Below are positions 10,101-20,360 of a stretch of 43,081 nucleotides of DNA, piece after piece. The notes below the pieces were generated by a model. That model was not told the origin of the DNA, did no database searches, and saw nothing but the letters and a program-made list of their open reading frames with translations. The DNA comes from Pseudoalteromonas sp. G4 (GTDB taxonomy: Bacteria; Pseudomonadota; Gammaproteobacteria; Enterobacterales; Alteromonadaceae). Both the position numbers and the translations under genes were made by a program. How positions within the stretch are numbered: position 1 is the first letter of the stretch; every line of letters begins with the position of its first letter. The stretch covers positions 1-43,081 of the forward strand of contig NZ_JAPEHW010000029.1 in assembly GCF_028875915.1 (NCBI RefSeq), read 5' to 3'.

Positions 10101-10668
10101 GGGCATAAGCAACTGCACTATGAAGGTAATCTTCTTCTTGCTCGCGTTCAGTTCGCGTTAGCTCAATATAGTAATGATCTTTAAAGTGTTCTAAATAGAA
10201 GTTACCAATAGATTTTGTAAGGTCGTTATTACCTTTTAATAAGGCTTTACCTAAATCACCATCTTTCGCGCCAGAGAGTAAAATTAACCCTTCTTTATGC
10301 TCAACAAGCCAATCTCTATCAACCATTGGGCGTTGCATTATATGACCACGCTTAAACGCTTTAGAAATTAACAGGGTTAAATTTTTGTAGCCTTGATTAT
10401 CTTTGGCAAGCACTACAAGACGACAAGGTTCATCGGGAAACTCAGGACTGTGTAGCCACAGATCAGCGCCAACGATAGGTTTGATACCAGCACCATGCGC
10501 CGCACCGTAGAAGCGCACTAAACCGCACAAATTCATTTGATCAGTAATGGCAAATGCAGGCATTTTTTGCTCTGCAATTTTACCGACAATAGGCTTAGTT
10601 TTTGCTAAGCCGTCCACCATTGAATAATCACTGTGAACACGTAAGTGTATAAATTTAGGGTCTTGCAT
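7177..10668 (-). CDS. dnaE: DNA polymerase III subunit alpha
   Basis: The replicative polymerase catalytic subunit, C-family. The N-terminal PHP domain begins [18 protein letters not shown]. The palm catalytic aspartates are in PDFDVDF (Asp401 and Asp403) and in KFDFLGL (Asp555), the same numbering as the E. coli enzyme, which supports my start. Helix-hairpin-helix and OB-fold regions follow, with a C-terminal tau-binding region. Length is 1163 aa. I chose ATG 10668 over an in-frame TTG at 10692, which would add eight residues not expected in the family; AGG precedes the ATG at usable spacing. No intein or frame break. It lies 31 bp after rnhB. Confidence 0.97.
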   Translation of the reverse strand: MQDPKFIHLRVHSDYSMVDGLAKTKPIVGKIAEQKMPAFAITDQMNLCGLVRFYGAAHGAGIKPIVGADLWLHSPEFPDEPCRLVVLAKDNQGYKNLTLLISKAFKRGHIMQRPMVDRDWLVEHKEGLILLSGAKDGDLGKALLKGNNDLTKSIGNFYLEHFKDHYYIELTRTEREQEEDYLHSAVAYAQYSGLPVVATNEVVFLNKEDFEAHEIRVAIHDGFTLDDKRRPKRFSEQQYLKTEEQMCELFSDIPEALENSVEIAKRCNVTIQLGTYFLPDYPTGSLSIEDFLVKVSEDGLEERLQFLFPDEEERKVKRVEYDDRLKIELDVINQMGFPGYFLIVMEFIQWSKDNIIPVGPGRGSGAGSLVAYALKITDLDPLQFDLLFERFLNPERVSMPDFDVDFCMDRRDEVIDHVAKLYGRDAVSQIITFGTMAAKAVIRDVGRVLGHPYGFVDRISKLVPGDPGMTLAKAFDVEPRLPEAYDTDDEVKELIDMCRILEGCTRNAGKHAGGVVISPTTITDFAALYCDDEGKFPVTQFDKNDVETAGLVKFDFLGLRTLTILQWAIDMANERLTREQKEHIDIAAIPLDDPPSFELLLRAETTAVFQLESRGMKDLIRRLKPDCFEDMIALVALFRPGPLQSGMVDNFIDRKHGREEVSYPDAQYQHESLQPILEPTYGIILYQEQVMQIAQVLAGYSLGGADLLRRAMGKKKPEEMAKQRSTFEDGAKQNGVDGELAMKIFDLVEKFAGYGFNKSHSAAYALVSYQTLWMKTHYPAEFMAAVMSADMDNTDKIVTLVDECENMKLTLLPPDVNSGLYKFTVNQQGEIVYGIGAIKGVGEGPVEAILEARQAGGPFKDLFDFCARVDIKRLNKRVIEKLIMAGAMDKLGPEQTQSARSVLIASLPDALKSADQHNKAEALGQSDLFGLLATEPEEVAAAFVQAPKFTDNEWLEGERETLGLYLTGHPINQYRSELKNYVSGRLVDLQPTERDVTSTAAGLVINARTLINKKGKRWGLLTLDDKSARIDIRLFPEQFETYQELLQMNNILVISGVVSFDNFSGGITMTAREVASIESVREKRVKNIKMTVKMQEVNDNFLSRLEHAITPYKFGTCPIRIQYERPDATTELSLGTQWCVTPSDELLANLSRLVAQNIELEFN

Positions 10669-10699
10669 TATCTGCCTAACTTGATTGACCAAGTATTGA

Positions 10700-11302
10700 T
10701 TAGCAATTATTGGTCTGTTCTATTATTGTTTTTACGGGCTTAAAGCTTTGTCTATGATGCGGCGTAACACCATGAAGTGCAAGTGCCTCTAGATGTGCTT
10801 TGGTTGGGTAACCTTTATGACCTGCAAAGCCATATTGCGGGTATTCTACATCTAGCGCCTTCATTTCATTATCGCGAGTCACTTTTGCTAAAATTGATGC
10901 TGCACTTATTTCAGCAACCAAACTATCGCCTTTAACAACAGCTTGTGCTGGTACATTAATATCTGGCAAGCGATTACCATCAATAAACACAAATTCCGCA
11001 GGGATTAATAACCCTTCCACTGCGCGTTTCATGGCAAGCATAGTGGCATGTAGAATATTAAGCTCATCTATTTCTGGCACTGTTGCTCTCGCAATATTAA
11101 AACACAATGCTTTTTCGATAATTTCATCATAAAGCGCTAAACGTTTTTTTTCTGTGAGCTTTTTAGAATCTGCAAGTCCAGCAATTGGCTTGTTTGGATC
11201 TAAAATAACTGCTGCAGTTACCACATCACCAACCAGTGGACCACGGCCTACTTCATCAACACCGGCAACTAACTGTGTATTAGGGCGAATAATCTCAGTC
11301 AT
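10700..11302 (-). CDS. rnhB: Ribonuclease HII
   Basis: RnhB cuts RNA in RNA/DNA hybrids, including single ribonucleotides built into DNA, starting ribonucleotide excision repair. The 200-residue protein has the type-2 RNase H signature [14 protein letters not shown] near residues 12-25 (catalytic Asp and Glu), the conserved [10 protein letters not shown] segment, and the further acidic residues in FVFIDG and [21 protein letters not shown]. Its ATG overlaps the end of lpxB by 8 bases, suggesting translational coupling. The order lpxB-rnhB-dnaE is the classic gammaproteobacterial arrangement. Confidence 0.97.
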   Translation of the reverse strand: MTEIIRPNTQLVAGVDEVGRGPLVGDVVTAAVILDPNKPIAGLADSKKLTEKKRLALYDEIIEKALCFNIARATVPEIDELNILHATMLAMKRAVEGLLIPAEFVFIDGNRLPDINVPAQAVVKGDSLVAEISAASILAKVTRDNEMKALDVEYPQYGFAGHKGYPTKAHLEALALHGVTPHHRQSFKPVKTIIEQTNNC

Positions 11303-12455
11303 TTTTATTCTCTATAACGTTACTAACAGCAAGTGCTGCTTGTTTACTTGCATCGAGCCTTAATGCTTTATGCATTTCAAAAAAAGTCTCTTTAAGTGCA
11401 GTTTGATCATTCTCAAGTAGTGGTAACAAGGTACTGGCCAAATTTTCAGGTGTCAGATCATTTTGCAGTAGCTCAGGAACTAATTGCTTGCCCGCTAATA
11501 AATTAGGAAGTGAAAAATGTTCGATGTTAAATTTAAATAAGCGTGTCACTAAGTGGTATGTCAGGGCTTTTAACTTATAGCCAACCACCATTGGGCGTTT
11601 TAATAGCATACATTCAAGCGCAGCTGTACCCGACGCTAATAGTACAGCATCAGCTGCAGTCATTACTTCACGCGATTTGCCATCGACAAGTGTAAATAAA
11701 TCTTCAGCTTGGTATTGTTTAGCTACTGATAAAAACTCGTCTTTTCGTTTTTCATTGACGAGAGGTACCAGCACTTTTAATTCAGGAAGCTGCTTTTTAA
11801 CAAGTAATACAGCTTGAATGTATGGCTCGCTCAGTAATGTCACTTCTGAGCCGCGGCTACCAGGCAGTACCGCTAAAACCTTGTCATTTGCCGTTAAATT
11901 AAAAAGTGCCCTGCTCGCGTCTTTATCATCTTCAAGTGGTAATTCATCAGCCAAGGTATGACCGACAAATTCGCACGGAATATTGTGTTTATCGTAAAAC
12001 GCTTTTTCAAATGGCAGGAGTGCAAGCACTAAGTTAGTCGCTTCAGCCACTTTAAAAACACGTTTCTCACGCCACGCCCAGACCGATGGACTGACATAAT
12101 GCACGGTTTTGATTCCCGCCGCTTTCAGTGGCTTTTCAACACGCAAATTAAAATCAGGCGCATCTATACCAATAAAGATATCGGGCGGATTAGCAATAAA
12201 GCGTTCAACAATTTGCTTTTTAATACTCAGTAAGCGAAATAGCTTAGGCAGTACTTCAAATACGCCCATCACCGCCAACTCTTCCATTTGAAAATGGGTT
12301 TTAAAGCCTTCAGCCAACATGCGTGGACCACCAATACCTTCAAACGAGGCATTTGGATAATGTTGTTTTAGTGCTTTAATTAATCCTGCACCTAAAATAT
12401 CGCCGGAGTGTTCCCCGGCGATAAGTGCAATTCGTAATGGCTTATCCGATATCAT
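11295..12455 (-). CDS. lpxB: Lipid-A-disaccharide synthase
   Basis: LpxB, a GT19 glycosyltransferase, joins 2,3-diacylglucosamine-1-phosphate (lipid X) to UDP-2,3-diacylglucosamine to give the tetra-acyl disaccharide of lipid A, at the inner face of the cytoplasmic membrane. The 386-residue protein carries the N-terminal [16 protein letters not shown], the [32 protein letters not shown] region, and the nucleotide-binding side [10 protein letters not shown] and [23 protein letters not shown]. Its ATG shares one base with the lpxA stop (TAATG), a tight coupling. Length is normal. Confidence 0.97.
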   Translation of the reverse strand: MISDKPLRIALIAGEHSGDILGAGLIKALKQHYPNASFEGIGGPRMLAEGFKTHFQMEELAVMGVFEVLPKLFRLLSIKKQIVERFIANPPDIFIGIDAPDFNLRVEKPLKAAGIKTVHYVSPSVWAWREKRVFKVAEATNLVLALLPFEKAFYDKHNIPCEFVGHTLADELPLEDDKDASRALFNLTANDKVLAVLPGSRGSEVTLLSEPYIQAVLLVKKQLPELKVLVPLVNEKRKDEFLSVAKQYQAEDLFTLVDGKSREVMTAADAVLLASGTAALECMLLKRPMVVGYKLKALTYHLVTRLFKFNIEHFSLPNLLAGKQLVPELLQNDLTPENLASTLLPLLENDQTALKETFFEMHKALRLDASKQAALAVSNVIENKND

Positions 12456-13225
12456 TATCGGATAAGTCCACGACTTGATGATTTAGCGAAATCGATCATG
12501 GTTTGCACTGCTTTAAACTGCTCTGCTTCTTTTTCCATTTCAGCAAGGGCAACATCTAGCTTATGACCTTTACGGTAAAGCAACTTATAAGCACGGCGTA
12601 ATGCCATAATTTCGTCTGATTCAAAACCGCGACGTTTTAAGCCTTCGGTGTTGATTGCTACAGGGCGTGCAGGTGTACCAATGGTAGTTACAAAAGGTGG
12701 CACATCTTGGTTTACACCTGAGTACATACCAACAAACGCATGTGAGCCAATATGACAGAATTGGTGAATACCCGAGTTACCAGCTAGGATAACCCAATCT
12801 CCAACATGCACATGTCCCGCTGCACTTGCGTTATTTGCAAAAATACAGTTGTTGCCAATCACACAATCGTGCGCAACATGCGTATATGCCATAAATAAGT
12901 TATTTGAGCCAATTTTGGTAATGCCTTCATCTTGAATGGTACCACGGTGAATCGTGGCACATTCGCGGATCACGTTATTGTCACCAATAATCAGCTTGGT
13001 CGGTTCATCCTTGTACTTTTTGTCTTGGCACGCTTCACCCACTGAAGCGAATTGGAATATATGGTTACCTGTGCCAATCACAGAAGGCCCTTTGATAACA
13101 ACATGCGATTCAATGATACAGTCATCACCAATCACAACATCGTTGCCAATATAACTGTAAGGACCAACTTTTACGTTGTTGCCAAGTTGAGCACCAGGCT
13201 CAATAATTGCAGTAGGATGGATCAC
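12455..13225 (-). CDS. lpxA: UDP-N-acetylglucosamine acyltransferase
   Basis: LpxA performs the first step of lipid A synthesis: 3-O-acylation of UDP-GlcNAc with a hydroxyacyl-ACP in the cytoplasm. The 256-residue protein is a left-handed beta-helix of hexapeptide repeats ([20 protein letters not shown] onward), with the catalytic-histidine region [16 protein letters not shown] and a C-terminal helical part typical of LpxA ([26 protein letters not shown]). The start is GTG at 13225, only three bases after the fabZ stop, with an AGAGAG purine stretch inside the fabZ end as ribosome binding site. The chain-length specificity cannot be assigned from sequence alone. Confidence 0.97.
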   Translation of the reverse strand: MIHPTAIIEPGAQLGNNVKVGPYSYIGNDVVIGDDCIIESHVVIKGPSVIGTGNHIFQFASVGEACQDKKYKDEPTKLIIGDNNVIRECATIHRGTIQDEGITKIGSNNLFMAYTHVAHDCVIGNNCIFANNASAAGHVHVGDWVILAGNSGIHQFCHIGSHAFVGMYSGVNQDVPPFVTTIGTPARPVAINTEGLKRRGFESDEIMALRRAYKLLYRKGHKLDVALAEMEKEAEQFKAVQTMIDFAKSSSRGLIR

Positions 13226-13228
13226 GTA

Positions 13229-13681
13229 TTATAACTCTCTTCTTGCACACATTAACTCAGCTGAACATACAACTTTACCGTCAACTTTCGCTTCACCGTA
13301 AAATTTCCACATATTGCGACGCTCTTTTAAGAACTCAACATGGAGGTGCATCGTATCACCTGGTAATACTGGTTGCTTAAAACGTGCATTATCAATGGCT
13401 GCAAATAAATATAGTTCATTATCGCCACGATTTTCGGTTGTTTTAAAACCGAGTAAACCAGTTGCTTGCGCTAATGCTTCTAAAATCATTACGCCAGGGA
13501 AAATTGGCTGCCCAGGGAAGTGGCCTGTAAAAATTGGCTCATTTGCTGTGACATTTTTAATCGCATGAAGCGTTTTTCCCGGTTCAAAGTCAACTACTTT
13601 ATCAACCAATAGCATTGGGTAACGATGCGGTAATAGCTTTAGGATTTCTTGAATATCAAAGCTGTTTAATTGTTCTGCCAA
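13229..13681 (-). CDS. fabZ: 3-hydroxyacyl-[acyl-carrier-protein] dehydratase FabZ
   Basis: FabZ dehydrates 3-hydroxyacyl-ACP to trans-2-enoyl-ACP in type II fatty-acid synthesis and competes with LpxA and LpxD for hydroxyacyl-ACP. The 150-residue hot-dog-fold protein contains [14 protein letters not shown] and the catalytic region [20 protein letters not shown] (His and Glu dyad). The start is TTG at 13681, with AAGGA about 9 bases upstream and an N-terminus ([20 protein letters not shown]) that lines up with known FabZ proteins, so this non-ATG start is credible. It sits between lpxD and lpxA, as in most gammaproteobacteria. Confidence 0.96.
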   Translation of the reverse strand: MAEQLNSFDIQEILKLLPHRYPMLLVDKVVDFEPGKTLHAIKNVTANEPIFTGHFPGQPIFPGVMILEALAQATGLLGFKTTENRGDNELYLFAAIDNARFKQPVLPGDTMHLHVEFLKERRNMWKFYGEAKVDGKVVCSAELMCARREL

Positions 13682-13755
13682 AATCTTTTTCCTTAACCTA
13701 ACTTATATCCTCGTCTCAGCTTTACACTGAAACGATCAATAACACATGACGAAGG

Positions 13756-14775
13756 TTATTCATCACGCTCCGGCAGTGATTTTTCAACTGCCTTTAATCG
13801 CTTATTAATTGCCGATAGTTGACGAAGCTGAGCCATATTGCGACGCCAGTCTTTATTCTCACTGTGCGGCACGCCTGAAGAGTAAACGCCAGGCTTATCA
13901 ATGCCACTAATCACCATTGACATACCCGTTAACACAACACCGTCGACAATTTCAATATGCCCTGCAATACCCGACAAACCACCTATTTGGCAGTATTTGC
14001 CAATCGTGGTACTTCCTGCAATCACAGTACACCCCGCAATAGCAGTTCCCTCTTTAACAATTACGTTATGGGCAATTTGTACTTGGTTATCAATGATCAC
14101 ATTACGTTCGATAATAGTATTATCAATTGCGCCACGGTCGATTGTGGTGCTTGCACCAATTTCAACTTTATCGCCAATAATTACCGAACCCAACTGTGGG
14201 ATTTTAACCCACTGACCTTGTTCATTTGCATAACCAAAACCATCAGCGCCAATTACAGTATTGGCATGTACTAAGCAAGATTCACCAATCTCAACTTGAT
14301 GATAAATCGTTACATTAGCCCAAATCTTTGTGTTGGCACCTATTTTAGCACCCTTACCAAGAAAGCTACCAGCACCAATTGATGAGCCTTCGGCAATTTC
14401 TACACCCGCTTCAATCACTGCATTTGCACCAATTGTCACGTTATTGCCGATTTTTGCTGTAGCATCTACGACCGCTGTCGCATGAATATCGCTTGCAGGA
14501 GATGGCGTTGTATCCATTGCTTGCGCCAATAAGGCATAAGCTAAATAGGGATTTGCAACAATGATTTTGTTACCCGAAAAATGTTCAGCATCTTTCGCTG
14601 ACAAAATGACAGCACCTGCATTAGTAGATGCTAATTGTGCGCGGTATTTTTTATTGGCAAGAAAACTAATTTCATCGCCTTTTGCATTTTCTAGGGTTGC
14701 TATACGAGAAATGCTGAGCGAGTCATCACCGACCAGCTCAGCATTTAAAATCTCAGCAATTTGCTGTAATTTCAT
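13756..14775 (-). CDS. lpxD: UDP-3-O-acylglucosamine N-acyltransferase
   Basis: LpxD adds the N-linked hydroxyacyl chain to UDP-3-O-acylglucosamine, the third step of lipid A synthesis. The 339-residue protein has a small N-terminal uridine-binding domain (MKLQQIAEILNAELVGDD to about residue 100), then a long hexapeptide-repeat left-handed beta-helix. The catalytic-histidine segment IIDNQVQIAHNVIV is present, and a C-terminal helix ends RRNMAQLRQLSAINKRLKAVE. It lies 8 bp after the skp stop. The 74 bp separating it from fabZ contain no hairpin that I can recognise. Confidence 0.97.
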   Translation of the reverse strand: MKLQQIAEILNAELVGDDSLSISRIATLENAKGDEISFLANKKYRAQLASTNAGAVILSAKDAEHFSGNKIIVANPYLAYALLAQAMDTTPSPASDIHATAVVDATAKIGNNVTIGANAVIEAGVEIAEGSSIGAGSFLGKGAKIGANTKIWANVTIYHQVEIGESCLVHANTVIGADGFGYANEQGQWVKIPQLGSVIIGDKVEIGASTTIDRGAIDNTIIERNVIIDNQVQIAHNVIVKEGTAIAGCTVIAGSTTIGKYCQIGGLSGIAGHIEIVDGVVLTGMSMVISGIDKPGVYSSGVPHSENKDWRRNMAQLRQLSAINKRLKAVEKSLPERDE

Positions 14776-14783
14776 AAATTTTA

Positions 14784-15305
14784 TTAGTTAGCCTTTGCTA
14801 CACGCTCTGCAACTTTATCAGTGATATTATCTACTTTTTTCTCGTTTACATAAAGACTTGCTGCAGCAGGTTTAACTTCGTCATATTTACCTGCTTTAGC
14901 TTCTGCTTCAATTGCTTGGAAAATAATTGACTCAAGTTTTTTAGTTTCTTGCGCTTGGCGCATTTGCATTTCTTGTTGTAAAGGCTGACCTTTCTCTTGT
15001 AATGCTTTTTGTAACTCTTGAATTTTCTTTTGATGCGCTTCTTTTTGTGCTTTGCTCATCGTCGCGTTTTCACGCTGGTATTTTTCAACTTCAAAACGAA
15101 TGTCGCCTTGCAGTTTTTCAAGCTCTTGTCTGCGCTCACGGAACTCAGACTCTAGCGTTGCTTTAATTGCAGCCGCTTGAGGAGCACCAGAAAATACTTG
15201 CTGTACATTTACAATCGCTACTTTGTGAGCAAAAGAGCTTGCTGAAGCACCCATTAGAAAAGTAGCTAACAAAGTCATGGCGCTTGTTTTAATCATTTTA
15301 TTCAC
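14784..15305 (-). CDS. skp: Periplasmic OmpH/Skp-family outer-membrane protein chaperone
   Basis: Skp is a trimeric periplasmic holdase that carries unfolded outer-membrane proteins toward BAM. The 173-residue protein has a cleavable signal peptide (SAMTLLATFLMGASASSFA, with cleavage around residue 26) and then the OmpH core: KVAIVNVQQVFSGAPQ, a long Lys/Glu/Gln-rich coiled-coil tentacle region (about residues 50-120), and a C-terminal beta/alpha return. The GTG start has AAGGAAT 8 bases upstream; an ATG three codons later is a less well-spaced alternative. It follows bamA by 13 bp, matching its role as BAM feeder. Confidence 0.93.
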   Translation of the reverse strand: MNKMIKTSAMTLLATFLMGASASSFAHKVAIVNVQQVFSGAPQAAAIKATLESEFRERRQELEKLQGDIRFEVEKYQRENATMSKAQKEAHQKKIQELQKALQEKGQPLQQEMQMRQAQETKKLESIIFQAIEAEAKAGKYDEVKPAAASLYVNEKKVDNITDKVAERVAKAN

Positions 15306-15318
15306 GAATTTATTCCTT

Positions 15319-17790
15319 TTAGAATGTGTTACTTATGTTAAAACTAATACCCTTAGTTTTATCATCTTCTTCTTTCTTAAGTGGATAGGCAAAACTAATT
15401 ACCATAGGGCCCATTGGCGAAATCCACTGAATTGATAAACCTGTTGAAACACGGAAACGACTTGGATCCGAGTAATCTTCAAGTAATGCTTGTTCATCTG
15501 GCGTTAGGTTAGCGTAACGATCTACATCGAACTCAGTATCCCATACGTTCGCCGCATCAACAAATAAACTAGTACGAACAGAACTACTGTTCTCATCGTC
15601 TAAAAATGGTGTTGGTACAATCATTTCAAGTCCAGCAACAGCCTTTACGTTACCACCAATACGACCATACGGTTCAACATTATCAAACTTAGGATCACTA
15701 CCAATTTGACCTTGTGAACCATCACCACCTGGTGTGCCTGGAAGCCATGTAGGCCCTACAACGATTGCGCGTGGTAAAATAGTATTTCGCTCAAAACCGC
15801 GTAAATCCATTTCTGAAATACGGAAGAACTCTTGTACCGGAAGAATTTGGTCATAGCCATTAGTTTCGCCGTAACCATTACCATAACCAAGCGCGGCTTT
15901 AGCAGAAAATGCCCACTTATGATTTGTGCTCAATGGCCAGTAGAAACGTGAATCATAATTAACTTTAAAGTAATTCAGATCCGAATTAGGTGTTGTTGCT
16001 TTAAGTGTTAAGCTTTGTTTCGAACCCGCTGTTGGGAACATACCACGGTTAAGCGTTACACGTGACCAACCTGCACTTAATTCAAGCTTTAAGAATTCAA
16101 AACCCGCATCTGGATTCTCAGGGTCTAAGAACGTCTCACGCATAATACGTGTTTGTTCGTACTCTGAAAGTTCTGATAAGTATTCTTTTGAAACCGTTGC
16201 ACCAAAATTTATTCGGTTATTTGCATTAACCGGAATACCTAAGCTTGAGCCAACACCATATTTTTTACTCTTGTAGTCAATTAAGCTGTACTTACTTGCA
16301 TCAAAGTTCTGGAAGAATACCGAGTTACCTAAGCTAATACCGTCTTTTGTAAAGTATGGGTCAGTATGCGATAAGCTCACATTCTGTGAACCTGTTGCTG
16401 TACTGATATTAAACGCAACTTGGTCACCAGTACCTAAGAAGTTAGACTCACTAATACCAATATTAAACTGCAGTTTGTTATACGAGCCATAAGCAAGACC
16501 GGCATTAAAGCTACCCGCTGATTGCTCTTTTACAGTGAAATCCACATCTACTTGATCATCTTTACCCGGTACAGGCGACACTTCAAATTCAACGTTTTCC
16601 ATATACATTAAACGTTGAATTTGTAACTTAGAGCGTTCAAGCGTGCTGTTCGAAAGCCATGCACCTTCAAGCTGAGTTACTTCACGACGAATTACTTCAT
16701 CAGAAGTGATCTCATTACCACCGATGTTAATACGACGAACGTAAATACGTTTACCAGGGTCAACCGATAGCGTTAGTTTTACTTCTTTGTTTTCTTCGTC
16801 AATATCTGGAATCGTGCGCACTTCAGCATTAGCATAACCAAAGCGAGCTAAGTAGTTTTTAATAAACTCTTCAGACGCTGTTACAACAGAACCGTTGTAT
16901 AACTTGCCCGTTTTAAGTGGAATAACCGCGCGAATAAGCTCTTCACGACCAAGCAAGTCACCCATAAAATCAAATTCTTTAACAGTAAACTGCTCACCTT
17001 CGGTAACGTTCACAGTTACGTATACAGATTCTTTATCTGGACTTACTGATACCTGGGTAGAATCTATATTAAATTTAAGGTAACCACGGTCAAGGTAGTA
17101 ACTACGTACTTTCTCTAAATCTCCTTGTACCGTTTGCTTTTGGTATCTGTCGTTTGACATAAACATATACCAAGGCAAATCTTGACGTGATTCAGCAAGT
17201 GCTAACAGCTCTTCATCAGAGAATAATTCGTTACCAACAATGTTGATTTGACGAATTGAAGCTGCCTCACCTTCTTTAAATTCAAGCTTCAGCTTTACTC
17301 GGTTACGCGGTAAGCGTGTAACTGAAACATCAATCGCTGCATTGTATTTACCAATGCCGTGGAAAAACTCGATTAGCCCTTTTTCTAAACCATCGACAAC
17401 AACCATATCGAGCGGCTCACCTTTACGGATACCTTGCCCTTCTAAACTTTCGTTTAGTTGCTCGTCTTTAATATCTTTGTTGCCTTCAAATTCGATTATG
17501 CTAATGGTTGGCCTTTCCGTCACTTGGAAAATAACCGTATCACCATCACGTACCACTTTGATGTTATCAAAATGGCCCGAACCATAGAGAGCTTTAATCG
17601 TTTTTGAAATTGTGTAACTGTCGAGGTTATCACCAATGTTAATAGGAATGTGTGTTAATGCAGCACCTAGTGCAACACGTTGCAATCCTTCAACTCTTAA
17701 ATCTTCTACAATAAAGGAGTCTTGTTGGCCGAGAGCTGCAAAGCTTGCTCCCAATAAACTTATTACAGCCAATTGTTTTCTTATAGCCAT
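15319..17790 (-). CDS. bamA: Outer membrane protein assembly factor BamA
   Basis: BamA is the core of the beta-barrel assembly machine that inserts outer-membrane proteins. It is 823 residues long, with a signal peptide (MAIRKQLAVISLLGASFAALG), five POTRA domains (about residues 25-430; POTRA 1 starts FIVEDLRVEGLQRV) and a C-terminal Omp85 barrel. The conserved barrel motif appears as DLRGFERN, matching the (V/I)RGF element of loop 6, and the chain ends in a C-terminal Phe (NISNTF), the expected beta-signal. It lies 18 bp after rseP. Length is close to the usual ~810. Confidence 0.97.
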   Translation of the reverse strand: MAIRKQLAVISLLGASFAALGQQDSFIVEDLRVEGLQRVALGAALTHIPINIGDNLDSYTISKTIKALYGSGHFDNIKVVRDGDTVIFQVTERPTISIIEFEGNKDIKDEQLNESLEGQGIRKGEPLDMVVVDGLEKGLIEFFHGIGKYNAAIDVSVTRLPRNRVKLKLEFKEGEAASIRQINIVGNELFSDEELLALAESRQDLPWYMFMSNDRYQKQTVQGDLEKVRSYYLDRGYLKFNIDSTQVSVSPDKESVYVTVNVTEGEQFTVKEFDFMGDLLGREELIRAVIPLKTGKLYNGSVVTASEEFIKNYLARFGYANAEVRTIPDIDEENKEVKLTLSVDPGKRIYVRRINIGGNEITSDEVIRREVTQLEGAWLSNSTLERSKLQIQRLMYMENVEFEVSPVPGKDDQVDVDFTVKEQSAGSFNAGLAYGSYNKLQFNIGISESNFLGTGDQVAFNISTATGSQNVSLSHTDPYFTKDGISLGNSVFFQNFDASKYSLIDYKSKKYGVGSSLGIPVNANNRINFGATVSKEYLSELSEYEQTRIMRETFLDPENPDAGFEFLKLELSAGWSRVTLNRGMFPTAGSKQSLTLKATTPNSDLNYFKVNYDSRFYWPLSTNHKWAFSAKAALGYGNGYGETNGYDQILPVQEFFRISEMDLRGFERNTILPRAIVVGPTWLPGTPGGDGSQGQIGSDPKFDNVEPYGRIGGNVKAVAGLEMIVPTPFLDDENSSSVRTSLFVDAANVWDTEFDVDRYANLTPDEQALLEDYSDPSRFRVSTGLSIQWISPMGPMVISFAYPLKKEEDDKTKGISFNISNTF

Positions 17791-17808
17791 GTTATTATTT
17801 GATTTCCT

Positions 17809-19155
17809 TTATAACCGCGTAAAATCGTTAAACAGCGCAAGGCAAGTTAACAATATAAGGATTAGCGCACCAATCCTAAAACCTAATTCTTGTGTCTTTT
17901 CAGAGACTGGCTTTTTTCTGATAAGTTCAATGATGTAATACATTAAATGGCCGCCATCTAAAATTGGCAGCGGTAACAAATTGAAAAAACCAATGCTCAC
18001 ACTAACAAATACTAAGAATTCCAATAATGGCATGATGCCACTACTGGTGCTGGCTCCGGCGCCGATTGCCACCCCTACCGGACCACTTAAGTTAGCAACA
18101 GAAACTTGTCCTGTTATCAAATTTACTACTGTTGCAAAACTTACTTTTATTAATTGAATTGTTTTATCAACACCCAAAACAATTGCATCAAAGACACCGT
18201 ATTGTTGTGTCGAAATCATCCACGATGGCCAATTTTCAACAAAGGGTATCACACCTAAGTAGCCTTGATTAAGCCCTTGCTCATTTTTTTTGCTGCCCGG
18301 CGTAACTTCAATATTGAGCTTTTCTTCACCGCGGCTAATAGTAAGTAATAATGGTCTATTTGGCGAGCGTTGAATTCTGCTTACAAAACTTTGCCAAGAA
18401 GTCACTTGGTCACCATCAACAAGATGAATTTTGTCTTCAACTTGAAGTCCAGCATATGCTGCGGGACTGCCCTTTTGTACATGACCGAGGCGCATAGTTT
18501 CTGATGGTCTAAATGGTTTGATACCAATATCTACAATTGGATTACCATCATCTTTTAATTGCCAGTCTGATAGGTTGAGGTAGGTTTGTTGATAGCCTAA
18601 ATCATCGTCTTTAACACTAATACGAACTTGTTGCTCGCCAATGTTTTCCATTAGCATCAACAAGGTTTCACGCCATCCGTAAACTTCTTTATCGTTTATA
18701 GCTGTAATTTGCTGCCCTGCTTGCAGCCGAGCTTGCTCCGCTAAGCTGCCAGGCACCACTTCACCTATCACAGGTAATAATGAACGCACACCCACCATAT
18801 ACATAATGGCAGAAACAACAATGGCAAACACAAAATTTGCCATTGGACCAGCTGCAACAACTGCGATACGTTGGTATACAGATTTATTGTTAAAAGCTGC
18901 GGCGCGCTCAGAAGGTGAAACATCTTCCACTCGCTCATCGAGCATTTTTACGTAACCACCTAGCGGAATTGCAGCAACAACATACTCGGTGCCGAGCTTG
19001 TCATACCACTTAAAAAGGGGTTTACCAAAGCCGATAGAAAAACGAATAACTTTAACGCCACAGCGTCTCGCTACCCAAAAGTGCCCATATTCGTGCACCA
19101 CAACAATAATGCCAATCACTAATACGAAAGACAGTAGGTTCCACAAAAATTCCAC
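17809..19155 (-). CDS. rseP: Regulated intramembrane zinc metalloprotease RseP
   Basis: RseP performs the second, intramembrane cut of anti-sigma factor RseA in the sigma-E envelope stress response and clears signal-peptide remnants. The 448-residue protein has the zinc motif HEYGH at residues 21-25 in the first membrane helix, two tandem PDZ domains (about residues 115-310), and the C-terminal NLLPLPILDGGHLMYY metal-ligand segment in a membrane helix. The start is GTG, and its G is the last base of the dxr stop (TAGTG), so translation is likely coupled to dxr. It precedes bamA, linking envelope quality control with barrel assembly. Confidence 0.96.
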   Translation of the reverse strand: MEFLWNLLSFVLVIGIIVVVHEYGHFWVARRCGVKVIRFSIGFGKPLFKWYDKLGTEYVVAAIPLGGYVKMLDERVEDVSPSERAAAFNNKSVYQRIAVVAAGPMANFVFAIVVSAIMYMVGVRSLLPVIGEVVPGSLAEQARLQAGQQITAINDKEVYGWRETLLMLMENIGEQQVRISVKDDDLGYQQTYLNLSDWQLKDDGNPIVDIGIKPFRPSETMRLGHVQKGSPAAYAGLQVEDKIHLVDGDQVTSWQSFVSRIQRSPNRPLLLTISRGEEKLNIEVTPGSKKNEQGLNQGYLGVIPFVENWPSWMISTQQYGVFDAIVLGVDKTIQLIKVSFATVVNLITGQVSVANLSGPVGVAIGAGASTSSGIMPLLEFLVFVSVSIGFFNLLPLPILDGGHLMYYIIELIRKKPVSEKTQELGFRIGALILILLTCLALFNDFTRL

Positions 19156-20360
19156 TAACCACTCCCTGTAATCATGTTATTTGCCAGCGCACGAGCTTCA
19201 CTATCCAGCTGTAAAATCTCATCTAAGTTATTTATTGGCAGGTGTTTGTGTTGCTTAGCAATCTCGTTGAGTACCTGGGAGTTAATGCGGTAAATATCTA
19301 AAAAGCTAATCTTATTTTCAAGAAATGCAGCTACAGACTGTTCGTTAGCTGCATTTATCGCAGTAGTCGCATATTGACCTTCACTACATGCGTCGATAGC
19401 TAACTTTAAATTTGGATAACGTTCAAAATCAGGTGCAATAAAACTAAAATCGACCATTTGCGTAAAATCGAGTGGCGCAACACCCGCGTCAATTCGTTTT
19501 GGATAAGCTAAAGCGTGGGCAATTGGCGTACGCATATCAGGATTACCCATTTGCGCCAATACTGAGCCATCAGTGTATTGCACCATTGAGTGAATAATAC
19601 TCTGCGGGTGTATTACTACCTGAATATCGTCAGGCTTTGCGTTGAATAACCATTTTGCTTCAATAAACTCTAAGCCTTTATTCATCATAGTGGCTGAATC
19701 TACTGAAATCTTTTTACCCATATCCCAATTAGGATGGGCTACCGCTTCATCTACTGAAATATTGGCAAAGGTATTTAAATCGCGTGTTCTGAAAGGTCCA
19801 CCCGACCCCGTTAAAAGTATTTTGCTTACACCGTGCTGAGCTAAATTTGCATTGAAACAGTTTTCTTGCACACTCGATGGCATCGCCTGAAATATTGCAT
19901 TATGTTCGCTATCGATAGGCAATAACGTTGCACCAGAGTGTTTAACTTCATTAATAAACAACTCGCCCGACATCACAAGTGATTCTTTATTAGCGAGTAA
20001 CACGCGTTTACCTGCTTTAATCGCTGCAAGAGTCGGCATCAAGCCAGCTGCTCCAACAATAGCTGCCATAACAGAGTCTACCGACTCGTCACTAGCAACA
20101 TCACATGCACTTTGTTCACCACTAAGCACAGTAACTGGTAAACCCTGTTGAGCTACAAATTGTGATAATTGCTGCGCAGCTTCTGCATCTTGCATGACGG
20201 CATATTGCGGTAAAAATTGTTTGCATTGCTCGGCCATTAACTGCCAGTTTTTACCCGCCACAAGCGCAAAAACTTGATAAAACTCTGGATTTCGTGCAAT
20301 GACATCAAGTGTGCTTGTACCGATAGATCCCGTTGAACCAAGTATTGTTACACGTTGCAT
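19155..20360 (-). CDS. dxr: 1-deoxy-D-xylulose-5-phosphate reductoisomerase
   Basis: Dxr (IspC) makes 2-C-methyl-D-erythritol 4-phosphate with NADPH, the committed step of the MEP isoprenoid pathway; its products feed the neighbouring uppS. The 401-residue protein has the NADPH-binding motif TILGSTGSIGTSTLDV at the N-terminus, VLLANKESLVMSG, LLTGSGGPFR, and the metal/substrate motif HPNWDMGKKISVDSATMMNK. I chose ATG 20360, which overlaps the cdsA stop by one base (TAATG). A longer in-frame start at 20378 lies within cdsA and adds six residues before the nucleotide-binding strand. In E. coli this gene sits before uppS instead. Confidence 0.97.
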   Translation of the reverse strand: MQRVTILGSTGSIGTSTLDVIARNPEFYQVFALVAGKNWQLMAEQCKQFLPQYAVMQDAEAAQQLSQFVAQQGLPVTVLSGEQSACDVASDESVDSVMAAIVGAAGLMPTLAAIKAGKRVLLANKESLVMSGELFINEVKHSGATLLPIDSEHNAIFQAMPSSVQENCFNANLAQHGVSKILLTGSGGPFRTRDLNTFANISVDEAVAHPNWDMGKKISVDSATMMNKGLEFIEAKWLFNAKPDDIQVVIHPQSIIHSMVQYTDGSVLAQMGNPDMRTPIAHALAYPKRIDAGVAPLDFTQMVDFSFIAPDFERYPNLKLAIDACSEGQYATTAINAANEQSVAAFLENKISFLDIYRINSQVLNEIAKQHKHLPINNLDEILQLDSEARALANNMITGSG